In this document: positions 18,112 through 27,118 of the stretch, piece by piece
Layout of the letters: the number at the start of each line of letters is the position of its first letter
How positions within the stretch are numbered: the stretch's first letter is position 1
Assembly: GCA_965659285.1 (NCBI GenBank)
Contig: CBFHWB010000004.1
Span: forward strand, 1 to 59,753
From: UBA8108 sp965659285
Lineage (GTDB): Bacteria; Planctomycetota; UBA8108
Direction: 5' to 3'
Length of the DNA stretch: 59,753 bases
The notes under the pieces: model-generated
Told to the model about the DNA's origin: nothing
Seen by the model: only the letters and a program-made list of their open reading frames with translations
Databases searched by the model: none
Position numbers and translations under genes: made by a program

Positions 18112-18605
18112 TCCCGCGTCTCCTCTTCTTTTCGCAGCGAGTCAAACTTTTCCAGCAGCGTCTCGACTGGAGCGGCATCGATGGGCGAGGCTCCCGCGCG
18201 GCTGTGGCGGACAAAGCCGCAGCGGTCGATGATGAAGCTCGCCGGCCGCGCGACATTGACGGCTCCCCAGGAGAACTTCTGGAAGACTCCGAAGGCCCGG
18301 CTCGCTTCAAGGTGAGCATCGATGAGCAGGCTGAAGGGACAGGTTCCCGCGTCGAGGAACTTGCCTGCTCCGTCGGTGTCCTCGCAGGAAACGACCAGGG
18401 GAGTTCCCTGGAACTCGCGGAACCGATCCCTGGAGGCGGCCAGCTCTGCGATCCGTTCCCTGGAGGCCGGATCCCAGGTGCCGCGGATGAACTCCAGCAG
18501 GACAGGTCCCTTCAGGAGGGTCGGGTGCAGCGAGATCTCGACATCATGGGGGGTCTTGAGGGTAAAGTCCGGGGCGGGATCCCCCTGTACCAGATGTTGC
18601 CGCAT
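18102..18605 (-). CDS. Peroxiredoxin/thioredoxin-fold protein lacking the catalytic cysteines
   Basis: A 167-residue AhpC/TSA-like protein: LVQGDPAPDFTLKTPHDVEI is the usual opening strand, VLLEFIRGTWDPASRERIAEL the active-site helix, and PLVVSCEDTDGAGKFLDAG, FSLLIDAHLEASRAFGVF and ARPASFIIDRCGFVRHS the later core. In normal members the helix starts with GTWCPxC; here both Cys are replaced (GTWDPAS). Two other Cys (VVSC and AGTC) remain. The ATG at 18605 has GGAGAG upstream; a longer frame has no domain match. It converges with the MocA-like gene, overlapping by 10 bases. Confidence 0.78.
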   Translation of the reverse strand: MRQHLVQGDPAPDFTLKTPHDVEISLHPTLLKGPVLLEFIRGTWDPASRERIAELAASRDRFREFQGTPLVVSCEDTDGAGKFLDAGTCPFSLLIDAHLEASRAFGVFQKFSWGAVNVARPASFIIDRCGFVRHSRAGASPIDAAPVETLLEKFDSLRKEEETRDQA

Positions 18606-18687
18606 TGAGAGTCTCTCCTTTCCTTGCTCCTCCCCAAGGATAGACAGATGCGGTTCCTGTCTCAATCGCTTATCGCCGAAAGACTCG

Positions 18688-19353
18688 TCAGATGATGGCG
18701 CTGGCGGCGAGGCGCGCTCCGCAGTACTCCCCGGCTGTCCGGGTGATCTCTTCGAGTACGGAGTTGATATAACGACGAGGGTTCTCGGAGGGGGACCAGC
18801 AGACCGCGAGCGCTCGCCTGGTTTCGGAGGTGACCCGTGTCCTGTGAGAATCATGGCTGGGATTGCCGAAGGGACCTTCCCGGTCGACGCAGACGAAGCG
18901 GCCCTCCAGGTTCATCGAGCGGTCATGGATCGCCTTGAATTCTTCACCGGGCCGGCCGACCCGCACGGCGATCGGCGGGCTGATCGCGTCCCAGTCGTAG
19001 AGTCCCAGGGGGCATTGCAGCTTGAGACTGACGAGGTTGATGCAGTCAACCAGACTGTTGATGCTGGGGAGGGGCTGCTCTTTGAGAGCTCTGCGCAGGA
19101 GCCGCTCAGAGCTCGGGCGATCCCTGGTAGGGTCTATTCCAATGCGCCGATAGAGCTTCCTGGTGCGCGCGACAGCCTCGAGCTCTGAGGGTTTGCGATT
19201 CGTGCAGCTGAGCCGCAGCTCCCCGCAGAGCTCCTCCAATTCAAGAGCCAGTCCGGCTGCGGGGGGGCCATTCGTTATGTCTTCGAGAAAGACCACGCCG
19301 AGGCGAAGGAAGTTCCGGAGGGTGCCGGAAATCTCTAATTGTTCAGGTTGCAT
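18688..19353 (-). CDS. B3/B4 tRNA-binding domain protein (PheRS beta-like)
   Basis: A 221-residue stand-alone B3/B4 domain, the fold found in the editing module of phenylalanyl-tRNA synthetase beta. Diagnostic blocks: TRKLYRRIGIDPTRDRPSSERLLRRAL, LPSINSLVDCINLVSLKL, GLYDWDAI, VRVGRPGEEF, NLEGRFVCVDREGPFGNPSHDSHRT. Free-standing members are widespread and may edit mischarged tRNA or bind another ligand; the activity is not established. The ATG at 19353 has GGAG about 10 bases upstream; an ATG at 19380 and a GTG at 19392 are alternatives. Confidence 0.8.
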   Translation of the reverse strand: MQPEQLEISGTLRNFLRLGVVFLEDITNGPPAAGLALELEELCGELRLSCTNRKPSELEAVARTRKLYRRIGIDPTRDRPSSERLLRRALKEQPLPSINSLVDCINLVSLKLQCPLGLYDWDAISPPIAVRVGRPGEEFKAIHDRSMNLEGRFVCVDREGPFGNPSHDSHRTRVTSETRRALAVCWSPSENPRRYINSVLEEITRTAGEYCGARLAASAII

Positions 19354-19511
19354 GGATGGAAGGCTCCAATCTCGCGGCATTTTACTCTTCACCCGCAGCT
19401 CGACCGGGAAAATCCCGCAAATAAACCAGGTTTGTTCCGCGCGCCTCCGAGGTGGAGGAATCTTCTTTTGAGTTCTCGAACCCGGGCTGAAAAAAAGGTA
19501 AAAAGTGACCC

Positions 19512-20414
19512 ATGAGCACGGAGGATGACATCGAGACGGATTCCGGTACGGCCGACAGCGCCCCCCGCACTCGGACCGAGGCGCTGATTCATCTTCTTGG
19601 AGATGATGACATCGATATTCGTTCCCAGGTCTGGGGCCATCTCGAGAAGCTGGGCAAGGAGGCGCTCGAGAGCGCTGAGGCGGCGGCGGAAGCTTCTGAT
19701 GACCCGGAGGTGAAGAGGCAGGCAGGGCGTTTCGCGCTCGAATACCATCGCCGGGAAGTGTTCAAGGAGTGGCTTCAGTTCTGCCGGGATCCCGCTCCGG
19801 ATCTCGAGGCAGGAGCTCTTCTCATCGCCCGAAGTGAATACCCCGAGCTTGACCCGGGGGTCTGTTCCAGGGTTCTGGATGAATTCGCCGGCGCGCTCGA
19901 GAGCCGCTCGAAAACAGCGGCCGGCGTCGATGCCCGCCTGGCCTCTCTCGTCGAGCTCTTGTCGAAGGATGCCGGCTTCAAAGGTAACGAGCAGGGCTAT
20001 TACGAGGCTGACAACAGCTACCTGAACAGGATCCTCGAGACGAAGCTGGGCATCCCCATCAGCCTCTCGGTGCTCTACCTGCTCGTCGCCCGCCGTTGCG
20101 GCCTGTCCCTTCACGGGGTCGCCCTTCCAGGGCATTTCATCCTGAAGTTCGATTCCGCGGAAACCGGCAAGCAGGCGGAGAAGTTTCTCGACCCCTTTCA
20201 TGGCGGCCGCCTGCTTACCGTCAGGGAGTGCGTCGAGCTGCTCGAATCAAGCGGCGAGAGCTTCCGCGATGAGCTCCTTGAGGCGGTAGACGACCGGGTG
20301 ATTCTCTGTCGAATGCTTGGCAACCTGCTCAATATTTACCATGGCGGCAGCGACAGGCGGCGCATGAACCGGGTTGCCGCGATGCTCAAGCTTCTGCAGG
20401 ACCCGCGCGATTGA
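19512..20414 (+). CDS. SirB1-family transglutaminase-like/TPR protein
   Basis: A 300-residue protein of the SirB1 (UPF0162) group. The key region is YLNRILETKLGIPISLSVLYLLVARRCGLSLHGVALPGHFILKF (read in parts), a permuted transglutaminase-like core where His of PGHF and the Asp of DPFHGG would be catalytic partners. The usual Cys position is occupied in this region by Ser (PISLSVLY), which is common in the family. Residues before it resemble HEAT-like helices. The biochemical role is unknown. It faces the M24 peptidase gene end to end. Confidence 0.8.
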   Translation: MSTEDDIETDSGTADSAPRTRTEALIHLLGDDDIDIRSQVWGHLEKLGKEALESAEAAAEASDDPEVKRQAGRFALEYHRREVFKEWLQFCRDPAPDLEAGALLIARSEYPELDPGVCSRVLDEFAGALESRSKTAAGVDARLASLVELLSKDAGFKGNEQGYYEADNSYLNRILETKLGIPISLSVLYLLVARRCGLSLHGVALPGHFILKFDSAETGKQAEKFLDPFHGGRLLTVRECVELLESSGESFRDELLEAVDDRVILCRMLGNLLNIYHGGSDRRRMNRVAAMLKLLQDPRD

Positions 20415-20436
20415 GGGTGGCCGGAGGGCTGTCGCC

Positions 20437-21588
20437 TCAGATCTCGAAGGTCTCAGGTCCCTTGGGGAAGCTCGTCAGGTTGTGATGCCCATCCTCGGTA
20501 ACAACCAGGAGATCCTCGATGCGAACTCCGCCAACGCCGGGGTAGTAGAGCCCGGGCTCGATGGTGATAACATGCCCGGCCTTGAGCTCGTGGCCGACCT
20601 TGCCAAGTCTCGGGTTTTCGTGGATATCGAGTCCTACGCCGTGGCCTGTTCCATGGAAGAAGCCCACCTTGCTGCCATCGCGTTCCTCGGTTCTGCTGCC
20701 GCGCTCTTCAAACAGCTCGACGATGCCCTGGTGGACCCGTTTTCCACAGGCGCCGTCCTTGAGCTCCTTGATGGCCCAGTCCTGGGCGGCAAATACGTCC
20801 TGGTAGAGCTTCCTCGCCTCTTCGGATGCCTCACCCCGGACCACCGTGCGCGTCATGTCACCCCAGTAGCGGGTCTCGGCCGATTGGGGAAAGATATCGA
20901 TGATGATCGTCTGGTTGGCGGGTATGGGACCCGTTCCGCGGTTGTGGGGGTCGCAGCACTGGTCCCCGGCCGCGATGATGATGTCCTCCGCCTGGCAGTT
21001 CCTGTCGAGCAGCAGCTTCTGGGCCATTACGCGCAACCGCTCTGAGGTCACCACCTCACCGTCGTGATAGAGCAGTTCCTCCCTGATCTCGCTCGCGCGC
21101 AGGGTCTCGATGACGAGCCCCATCGCCTCCTCACCGGCCTTCTGGCTGCTCGCGATGTACTCGATCTCTTCAGGTGTCTTGATCCAGCGGTCGAGGTGAA
21201 CCGGGTCTTCCCGGCATTCGAGTTCATAGCCCAGCTCACCGAGCTGTCTTGCATGGATGTAGGGCATGCTGGCGGGAACGGAGAGCTTTCGCGTTTCGCC
21301 TCGTGATTGCAGGAACAGGTCGGCGATCGAGGTCAGCCGGGCCGCCTTTCCCTCTTCTCGAAGCTTCGCCTCCAGCTCCGCTGTACCGACGACCTCGTCT
21401 ACATCCGCCTCTTTTTCGGCACGGCCGTACTCGAGATCGCTGACCAGGAGGTACCTGCGGTCGCCATGTTCTATGTAGATCAGCGGATCACCCACGAGAA
21501 AGCGGGTGGCGTAGAACAGGTCCGAATCCTTCTTGCTGTCGTTGATGACCAGGAGCGTTTCGTCGTTGGATGTTCTCAGGCTGGGCAT
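20437..21588 (-). CDS. M24-family Xaa-Pro aminopeptidase-like protein
   Basis: A 383-residue pita-bread metallopeptidase. The metal site residues are visible: Asp in IIIDIFPQS and Asp in WGDMTRTVV, His in GTGHGVGLDIHENP, Glu in TIEPGLY and Glu in RIEDLLVV. It probably releases N-terminal residues before proline. The N-terminal domain (about 1-140) is of the creatinase type. It is the second gene of a two-gene transcript, starting 7 bases after the stop of the E2 acyltransferase gene. Confidence 0.88.
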   Translation of the reverse strand: MPSLRTSNDETLLVINDSKKDSDLFYATRFLVGDPLIYIEHGDRRYLLVSDLEYGRAEKEADVDEVVGTAELEAKLREEGKAARLTSIADLFLQSRGETRKLSVPASMPYIHARQLGELGYELECREDPVHLDRWIKTPEEIEYIASSQKAGEEAMGLVIETLRASEIREELLYHDGEVVTSERLRVMAQKLLLDRNCQAEDIIIAAGDQCCDPHNRGTGPIPANQTIIIDIFPQSAETRYWGDMTRTVVRGEASEEARKLYQDVFAAQDWAIKELKDGACGKRVHQGIVELFEERGSRTEERDGSKVGFFHGTGHGVGLDIHENPRLGKVGHELKAGHVITIEPGLYYPGVGGVRIEDLLVVTEDGHHNLTSFPKGPETFEI

Positions 21589-21595
21589 TGGCTTG

Positions 21596-22825
21596 CTATC
21601 TGTCGAGCGTACAGTCGACCGTTTCGATGGTCCTGCGGATGCTCTCCATGAACTGGTCGGCCACGGCGCCGTCGATCAGGCGATGGTCGAAGGTGAGGGT
21701 CAGGTAGGACATATTGCGTACTCCGATGGAATCGGTTCCCGGCACGACCACCACCCTCTTCTGTACCGCTCCGAAGCAGAGGATGCCGGACTGGGGCTGG
21801 TTGATGATCGGCGTTCCGATCAGGGTGCCGAAGCCGCCGGGATTGGTGATGGTGAAGGTGCCGCCCTGGACCTCTTCCGGTTTCAGGGTCTTGTTGCGCG
21901 CCCTGTCCGCCAGGTCGCTGACTCCCGCGGCGATCTCGGAGATGCTGAGCTTGTCTGCGTGGTGCAGCACTGGAACGACGAGGCCGTTGTCCAGCGCGAC
22001 GGCGAGGCCGATGTTGACGTCGCCCTTGTAGTGGATCTTGCCATCAACCAGTGATGCGTTCAGGTCGGGATAGGCCTTCAGCGCCCGGGCGACGGCCTGG
22101 GTGAGGAAGGGTAGGTAGGTCAGCTTCACCCCGCGCTCCTGCCACTCTGCCTTGTGTTTCTTGCGGAATTCATCGACATCCGTGAAGTCGACCTCGTGGA
22201 CGGTCGAGACGTGGGGCGATGTGCTCTTGGAGTGAACCATGTGCTCGGCGATCTTACGGCGCATGACCGACATCGGTTCGATCCGGTCGCCTCCGGCCTG
22301 TTCGTGTCCGGCCTCTTCAGTCGACGGTGTAGAGGTTCCCTTGCGCTTCTCGATGTATCGCATGACGTCCTTGCGGGTCAGGCGTCCGCCCTCGCCGGTT
22401 CCCTGGACATCGGAGGGATCGACACCGTTGTCTCGCACCAGGCGTCGTACGGCGGGGGAGAGCCAGCTCTTGTCGCCACTTTTGCCGCCGGCTTCCGCTG
22501 TTTCTTTCGCGCCCCCGGCGTTTGCCCGGGAGGACTCGTCGCCACCGCCTGCCGCAGGGGCGCTGGATGCGCTTCCGGGGGCTGGTTTTTCCTCGCTGAG
22601 AACGCACACCAGGGTGTCGACCGGAACAGTCTCTCCCTCCTGTACCAGCAACTCGGCTACATACCCGCTGGCCGGGGATGGAATCTCGGTATCCACCTTG
22701 TCGGTCGAGATCTCGAGCAGGGGCTCATCCCGCTTGATGCTGTCACCGGGACCGACAAACCATTTGATGACGGTTCCCTCGGTGATGCTTTCGCCCATCT
22801 GGGGCATCTTGATTTCGACCGGCAT
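21596..22825 (-). CDS. Dihydrolipoamide acyltransferase (E2) of a 2-oxoacid dehydrogenase
   Basis: A 409-residue E2 core enzyme. Lipoyl domain at residues 1-78 with the lipoylated Lys43 in EISTDKVDTEI, an Ala/Gly/Ser/Glu-rich linker, a peripheral-subunit-binding domain (LSPAVRRLVRDNGVDPSDVQGTG, about 122-160), and a catalytic domain ending in LTFDHRLIDGAVADQF with the catalytic His and the DHRxxDG motif. It could belong to the oxoglutarate or the branched-chain complex; the motif set does not separate them. The ATG at 22825 has AAGGAG upstream. No E1 or E3 gene lies in the window. Confidence 0.92.
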   Translation of the reverse strand: MPVEIKMPQMGESITEGTVIKWFVGPGDSIKRDEPLLEISTDKVDTEIPSPASGYVAELLVQEGETVPVDTLVCVLSEEKPAPGSASSAPAAGGGDESSRANAGGAKETAEAGGKSGDKSWLSPAVRRLVRDNGVDPSDVQGTGEGGRLTRKDVMRYIEKRKGTSTPSTEEAGHEQAGGDRIEPMSVMRRKIAEHMVHSKSTSPHVSTVHEVDFTDVDEFRKKHKAEWQERGVKLTYLPFLTQAVARALKAYPDLNASLVDGKIHYKGDVNIGLAVALDNGLVVPVLHHADKLSISEIAAGVSDLADRARNKTLKPEEVQGGTFTITNPGGFGTLIGTPIINQPQSGILCFGAVQKRVVVVPGTDSIGVRNMSYLTLTFDHRLIDGAVADQFMESIRRTIETVDCTLDR

Positions 22826-22935
22826 GGAGGGGCTCCTTTCCACTCGCTCTGAGAGCACGAATAGTAAGGAATCGGGACCGGTTTGTCACCTTCGCATCTG
22901 GAGTCCGGGGGGAAGACAGAAGGGCAGGATTGTTG

Positions 22936-23883
22936 TCAGGAGATGGCGCCTACGGAGACCATGTTCCGGACGTCGAGCTTCTGTTCGCCATTCCATCGAT
23001 AGGCGCAGAGAGCGCCTCCCCTGGCGATGCTGTAGTCCACGCAGGCGACGTTGGCCGCGAGCAGTTCGGGCTCTCCCCTGAGCCAGTAGTGTCCGACGAA
23101 GACGGGTGGATTCTCCGGGGCGTAGGGTAGGCAGGCTCGCCTGCTTTGCCGCATCATTTCCGCGGTCAATGGAGCCGGGCTAGGCCCCGGGGGCAGGGCG
23201 TAGCTGCCGCAGGTCTCCTCCTCCCGCGGGGATCTGTACCATTGGATGCGAAACATGTTCCGAGCGGTTCCATCCGGATCAATATTCTCCTGTCCGGCCG
23301 GCAAGCGAAGCTCAGGGCCCTTGAGAATGCATTCGACAGCCTCGTAGAGCGGAGAGTCCTCCCTGCTGGCCTCGGCCAGGAACCCGGCCGTGACGCCGTC
23401 GTGTATTTCCAGGCGATCGGAGATGGTCTGGAGCTGTCGGTCATCCCAGGAGGCATGGGCGATTCGGAGGAGGTTTCCATCGACATCTTCCAGCTCGAGC
23501 CACATGGGAAGCGTACGGAACCATTCGACAGCGTCCTCGATTTTTCCATCAAGCTGATCGATGGTGTCCTGGTGCTGTTTGTTGTTTTTCCGGTTGTGCC
23601 TGCGCAGATGCTTGCCGGGTTGCCCGGGATCTTCAGTATGGTAGGCCAGCGCGTTGAACTCATGGTTGCCCATGACGGCTTTCGCTTCTCCTGAATCGAT
23701 CATCGGCCGAACGAGCTGGAGTACCTCGAGGATTTCCGTGCCCCTGTCGATAAAGTCACCGAGGAAGATGACCTCTCGCTCCGGGTGGCGATAGCCGCCT
23801 TCTTCAAGCGTATAGCCGAGCTTTTCCAGCAGTTGTTTCAGCTCGGTGGCGTGCCCGTGGATGTCGCCGATGAGGTCGTACAT
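22936..23883 (-). CDS. Calcineurin-like metallophosphatase
   Basis: A 315-residue phosphoesterase of the PPP/ApaH-like class. Motifs: GDIHGHATELKQLL (residues about 6-19), FLGDFIDRGTEI and VMGNHEFNAL, giving the two-metal site; later His residues occur in AHASWDD and FVGHYWLRGE. Family members hydrolyse phosphoproteins or dinucleotide polyphosphates; the substrate is unknown here. The ATG at 23883 was chosen because MYDLIGDIHG is the normal start of the family; the longer frame runs into the tRNA gene. Confidence 0.87.
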   Translation of the reverse strand: MYDLIGDIHGHATELKQLLEKLGYTLEEGGYRHPEREVIFLGDFIDRGTEILEVLQLVRPMIDSGEAKAVMGNHEFNALAYHTEDPGQPGKHLRRHNRKNNKQHQDTIDQLDGKIEDAVEWFRTLPMWLELEDVDGNLLRIAHASWDDRQLQTISDRLEIHDGVTAGFLAEASREDSPLYEAVECILKGPELRLPAGQENIDPDGTARNMFRIQWYRSPREEETCGSYALPPGPSPAPLTAEMMRQSRRACLPYAPENPPVFVGHYWLRGEPELLAANVACVDYSIARGGALCAYRWNGEQKLDVRNMVSVGAIS

Positions 23884-23908
23884 GTCCGAGGGATCCCGAG
23901 AGAAAAAA

Positions 23909-24006
23909 TGGCGGGAGTGCATGGGAATCGAACCCACCTACCGTGTTGTTCGCACGATACCTAGGATTTGAAGTCCCGGAGGCCCACCAGGTGCCTATTC
24001 ACTCCC
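23909..24006 (-). tRNA. selC: tRNA-Sec (anticodon TCA)
   Basis: A 98-base selenocysteine tRNA including an encoded CCA. The anticodon TCA is at 23969-23971 in the loop CTTCAAA. The acceptor stem (GGGAGTG with CACTCCC), a long D arm (AGGCACC TGGT GGGCCT), a 7-bp variable arm (TATCGTG with CACGGTA) and the T arm (GTGGG TTCGATT CCCAT) are all present, with discriminator G before CCA, as in bacterial tRNA-Sec. The long variable arm and long acceptor-T stack distinguish it from suppressor tRNAs. It lies 25 bases upstream of the phosphatase gene. It pairs functionally with selA at 40587. Confidence 0.96.
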
Positions 24007-24075
24007 GCGCGAAACTTCATTCTAACCCATAGAAGGGTTCCTTGCAGCGGGTTCCAGCCTCTTCCGGACGACTTC

Positions 24076-26997
24076 TCAGTCAAAGAAGCCCATGTCCTTG
24101 GCGCAGGTATGGACCATCAGGATTGAGCTCTTGGCCAGGTCGCTGGCGTTGGCGTTATTGGGATTGAGCTTGAGGAGTTGCTGGGAAGCGTTCCGCGCGA
24201 GCTCGAAATGGTCGAGGGCAAGCTTCTTATTGGCTAAGGCGTCGTCCATTCCCGGCAGTGAGCGGGCCAGGTATTCGCGTCCCTTCCTGTAGTGCCTGAT
24301 TCCATAGTCCAGCAGGGTTTTCGGCTCGCGCGGCAGGGGGGTATTCCTGGCGAGTTCCTCGACAGGTTTGAGACGGCTGGGCGCGGCGGGCTTCTTTCGC
24401 GGATTTTTTTCTGTCGCCGCGATCTTTGCCAGGGGGTCGGCGCGCCCGGAACCCCTCTTCCAGTATCGTGTAAGGCGCTCTACATCATCGGGGAAATAGG
24501 TGCCGAGCAACCAGCCGAAGTTATCACTGGCGAAGGCGCGATCGAGGAATTTAGTTCCTTCCGTGTTCAGTCGGTTGGTCTTGGCGAAGAGAGCGAGTGA
24601 GAAGAGATCGCTCAGGTAGCCGTATTGACCTGTCTTGTCGAGCTGGTTGTTTCTCTGCCGCAATTCCTCCTGCTTGGAGCCGCGCCATTGTTCATGGCTG
24701 ATGGCTTTCTCGCCCTGGATGCCTGCGCGCCGCAGCCGAGCCTGTTCTCCATAGCTGGACTGGATCCAGATATGCTCCTTGTCACGGCGGAGGATCCTTA
24801 CGGTTCTCTTCAATAATTCACCGGCGGAATTGAGGTAGTTGATCTCGAAGAGGTCACTGGCGCTGACCAGGTGGCTGACGGGCGTTTGCCGGGTCATTTC
24901 ATGCATGAGAGCGATCCGGTAACGTTGCCGGCGCAGTTGCTTCTTCCGGGAGAGGGCATCGGGTAGGGATTCCAGTTTCTTATAGCAATTTCCTGCGAGT
25001 GTATAGTCCATCGACAGGAGGGCCTTGTTCGCGAGGCCTTCGAGAGAGACCGCGTCAGCCGGCAGGGTCGCAGGTTGCGCCGGGCTGGGTTGTGAGGCCG
25101 GTTGGTTTCCGGAGAAAACGAGCAGTTTGCCGCGGTCCTCGTTTCGTAATCGGCTGAGTACCAGCTTCACATCCTCGCCCTGCCGCTTTGATATTTTCCG
25201 GCTGAAGACGACCGTGCCTTTTTCCCAATACCAATTCGAGTCCAGGGTTCGCGCGATTTTGTCGATCAGACGTCCAATCGTGCATCCCTTCGCCTGGAAA
25301 TTCAGCCTGCTGTCTCCGGTAATTCCTTTCAGGGCGACGCGAATCCCGAACCAGCGCAGAAAACTACCGAGTTTTCGGATCTCGAGCGAGGGGAAGGAGA
25401 TTTCTACCGGTTCCCGCAGAGCGCTGTACATTTCTTCCTGGACCGGGCTGAAGCCGATCTTGAGATCCCAGATCTCGAACCAGTTTCTCGGATGGCCCAG
25501 GGGGTTTCTGAGGAACCTGCCGACGAGGGTTATCTTGTGACCTTGCGGGGCGGCTTCCAGTTTCTTGTGAATGTCGAAAGGGTAATATTTCGGGAGGCCG
25601 CCGACCTTCAGCAGCCAGCCGCTGGATGCGAGGTTCTGGAGGTCTTTTTTCGCTTCCGGACGCCAGATGAAGAAATTCACATTGTGTTCGATGGCTCCCT
25701 TGACCGAGATTCTTGATTTGTTTCCGCCGGTTGGATCGGCCTCGTATCCGTCAAGGATGCCCTTGACGGTGAGCCACTTACGAGTGTTCGCGTCCGGGAA
25801 GGCGGAGAGCAACTCTGGGCTGAGAACGGTAGCGGGCGGTGAACGCAGTGACGGAGCCTCCGAAAAATTGCTGACCTTGTTCCTGGCGCGTAACATGTCG
25901 TAGCCCGTAAGCCATGAGGTGAACTCGCAGGTAAAGGCGAGCATGAAGTTCGCTTTTACCGGGAGCCTGTATTTCGCGGCCTCCCACTGGCTGTCAGCTT
26001 CCTTGATCGCCGCCGAGGAGATGGGCAGGGGGCCTAGCTTGTTGCGCAGCGCATAGGAGAGCGAGTACTTGGGGCTTATCGCCCGGAAATAATCGAGGGT
26101 CGCGGCCTCCCTGGTGTTGAGGACGAGTTTCTGGACCGTCTTGATCGCCTGGGCCAGGGGACGCTCGAGAACCTTCTTTTCACGCACCTGGGTCAGAACC
26201 TTGGTGAGAGCTTCCTGCTCCCTGGCCGTGATCTTGTAGCTCTGGGTCTTGTATTGCATGCCCTTACAGTCCGGACAGAAGGTGTAGCCGACTCCAGTAC
26301 AGCGCCTGCAGGCGACCTTGATCGGTTTTCCGCGTAAGGTCGCGTCCTGCGCCCCGGTGGCGAGACAGGTTGTGCATTTGAGGAACCCGCCATGGCGGGC
26401 GCAGCGTTCACAGGCGCGAATGCTCCGCTTCTTGGGCTGGAAGATCTCCTTGAAGTGCTCATCATCGATCTTGTCCGCGCACAGCGCCAGCCTCTCGAGA
26501 ACCTTGTTGCGTGGAATGAAGTCGGCGCTCGAAGAATCCTTGGGCAGGAGGGCGAAGGCTTCTGAGTATTTCACGCGGGCCTCGGCAAGTTCAGCCGCGC
26601 TGTAGAGCTTGTCTCCTTCAGAGACAAGGGCTCGCTGCCTGCGGCTCGTCTCGGTCTGGGCTTTTTTAAGCAAGGCGCTGGCTGCCGGATGGCTGAAGCG
26701 ACTGGTGAGATCTCGGAGTCTCTTATAGGCCCTGGTGTAGAGCTTGTTTTCGATCTCGATCCGGGCGAGGCGGTAGACGGCTTCGGGGTAGTTTTTTTCT
26801 TTCGCTTCAAGGTCAGCCACCATGCGGTAGCAGCGCTCGGCCCAGTTGGAGCGTTTTTGCTGCTCACACCATCCACCGAGAGAAAGCAGGGCGGTTCCAT
26901 CAGCCGGGTCGGTTTTTGCCAGGCGGATGCGGAATTCAGCATCCTGGTCGGCCTGGGGATGCGCGAGGAGGAGTAGGCACAACAGGGTCTGGGTCAT
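24076..26997 (-). CDS. Large secreted protein with zinc ribbons and an STN-like domain
   Basis: A 973-residue exported protein with a short signal peptide (MTQTLLCLLLLAHPQA). Residues of about 20-190 are helical, TPR-like (ADLEAKEKNYPEAVYRLARIE, KYSEAFALL). At about 192-255 are four CxxC pairs in DnaJ zinc-finger style (CERC, CTTC, CRRC, CPDC with G-x-G). At about 545-610 is a block like the STN/secretin N-domain (FPSLEIRKLGSFLRWFGIRV, CTIGRLIDKIARTLDSNWYW). The C-terminal quarter holds more TPR-like helices and LLDYGIRHYRKGREYLAR. No family recognised for the whole; an envelope scaffold is a guess. Confidence 0.6.
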   Translation of the reverse strand: MTQTLLCLLLLAHPQADQDAEFRIRLAKTDPADGTALLSLGGWCEQQKRSNWAERCYRMVADLEAKEKNYPEAVYRLARIEIENKLYTRAYKRLRDLTSRFSHPAASALLKKAQTETSRRQRALVSEGDKLYSAAELAEARVKYSEAFALLPKDSSSADFIPRNKVLERLALCADKIDDEHFKEIFQPKKRSIRACERCARHGGFLKCTTCLATGAQDATLRGKPIKVACRRCTGVGYTFCPDCKGMQYKTQSYKITAREQEALTKVLTQVREKKVLERPLAQAIKTVQKLVLNTREAATLDYFRAISPKYSLSYALRNKLGPLPISSAAIKEADSQWEAAKYRLPVKANFMLAFTCEFTSWLTGYDMLRARNKVSNFSEAPSLRSPPATVLSPELLSAFPDANTRKWLTVKGILDGYEADPTGGNKSRISVKGAIEHNVNFFIWRPEAKKDLQNLASSGWLLKVGGLPKYYPFDIHKKLEAAPQGHKITLVGRFLRNPLGHPRNWFEIWDLKIGFSPVQEEMYSALREPVEISFPSLEIRKLGSFLRWFGIRVALKGITGDSRLNFQAKGCTIGRLIDKIARTLDSNWYWEKGTVVFSRKISKRQGEDVKLVLSRLRNEDRGKLLVFSGNQPASQPSPAQPATLPADAVSLEGLANKALLSMDYTLAGNCYKKLESLPDALSRKKQLRRQRYRIALMHEMTRQTPVSHLVSASDLFEINYLNSAGELLKRTVRILRRDKEHIWIQSSYGEQARLRRAGIQGEKAISHEQWRGSKQEELRQRNNQLDKTGQYGYLSDLFSLALFAKTNRLNTEGTKFLDRAFASDNFGWLLGTYFPDDVERLTRYWKRGSGRADPLAKIAATEKNPRKKPAAPSRLKPVEELARNTPLPREPKTLLDYGIRHYRKGREYLARSLPGMDDALANKKLALDHFELARNASQQLLKLNPNNANASDLAKSSILMVHTCAKDMGFFD

Positions 26998-27118
26998 CTG
27001 TCGGTTGTCATTCTGCTGGTAGAATAAAGAGACGATCCTGGATACGCATTGTAGCCCTGTGGTTGAACTCTTACCTGAAATTATTGTTCAGAACGCCGCC
27101 CGGGAAGAGACGCGCGGG

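Noticed and set aside
18102..18605. Possible selenoprotein read through TGA (GTW-U-P-x-C type)
   Set aside because: The positions are Asp and Ser codons, not TGA, so Sec does not replace the Cys here.
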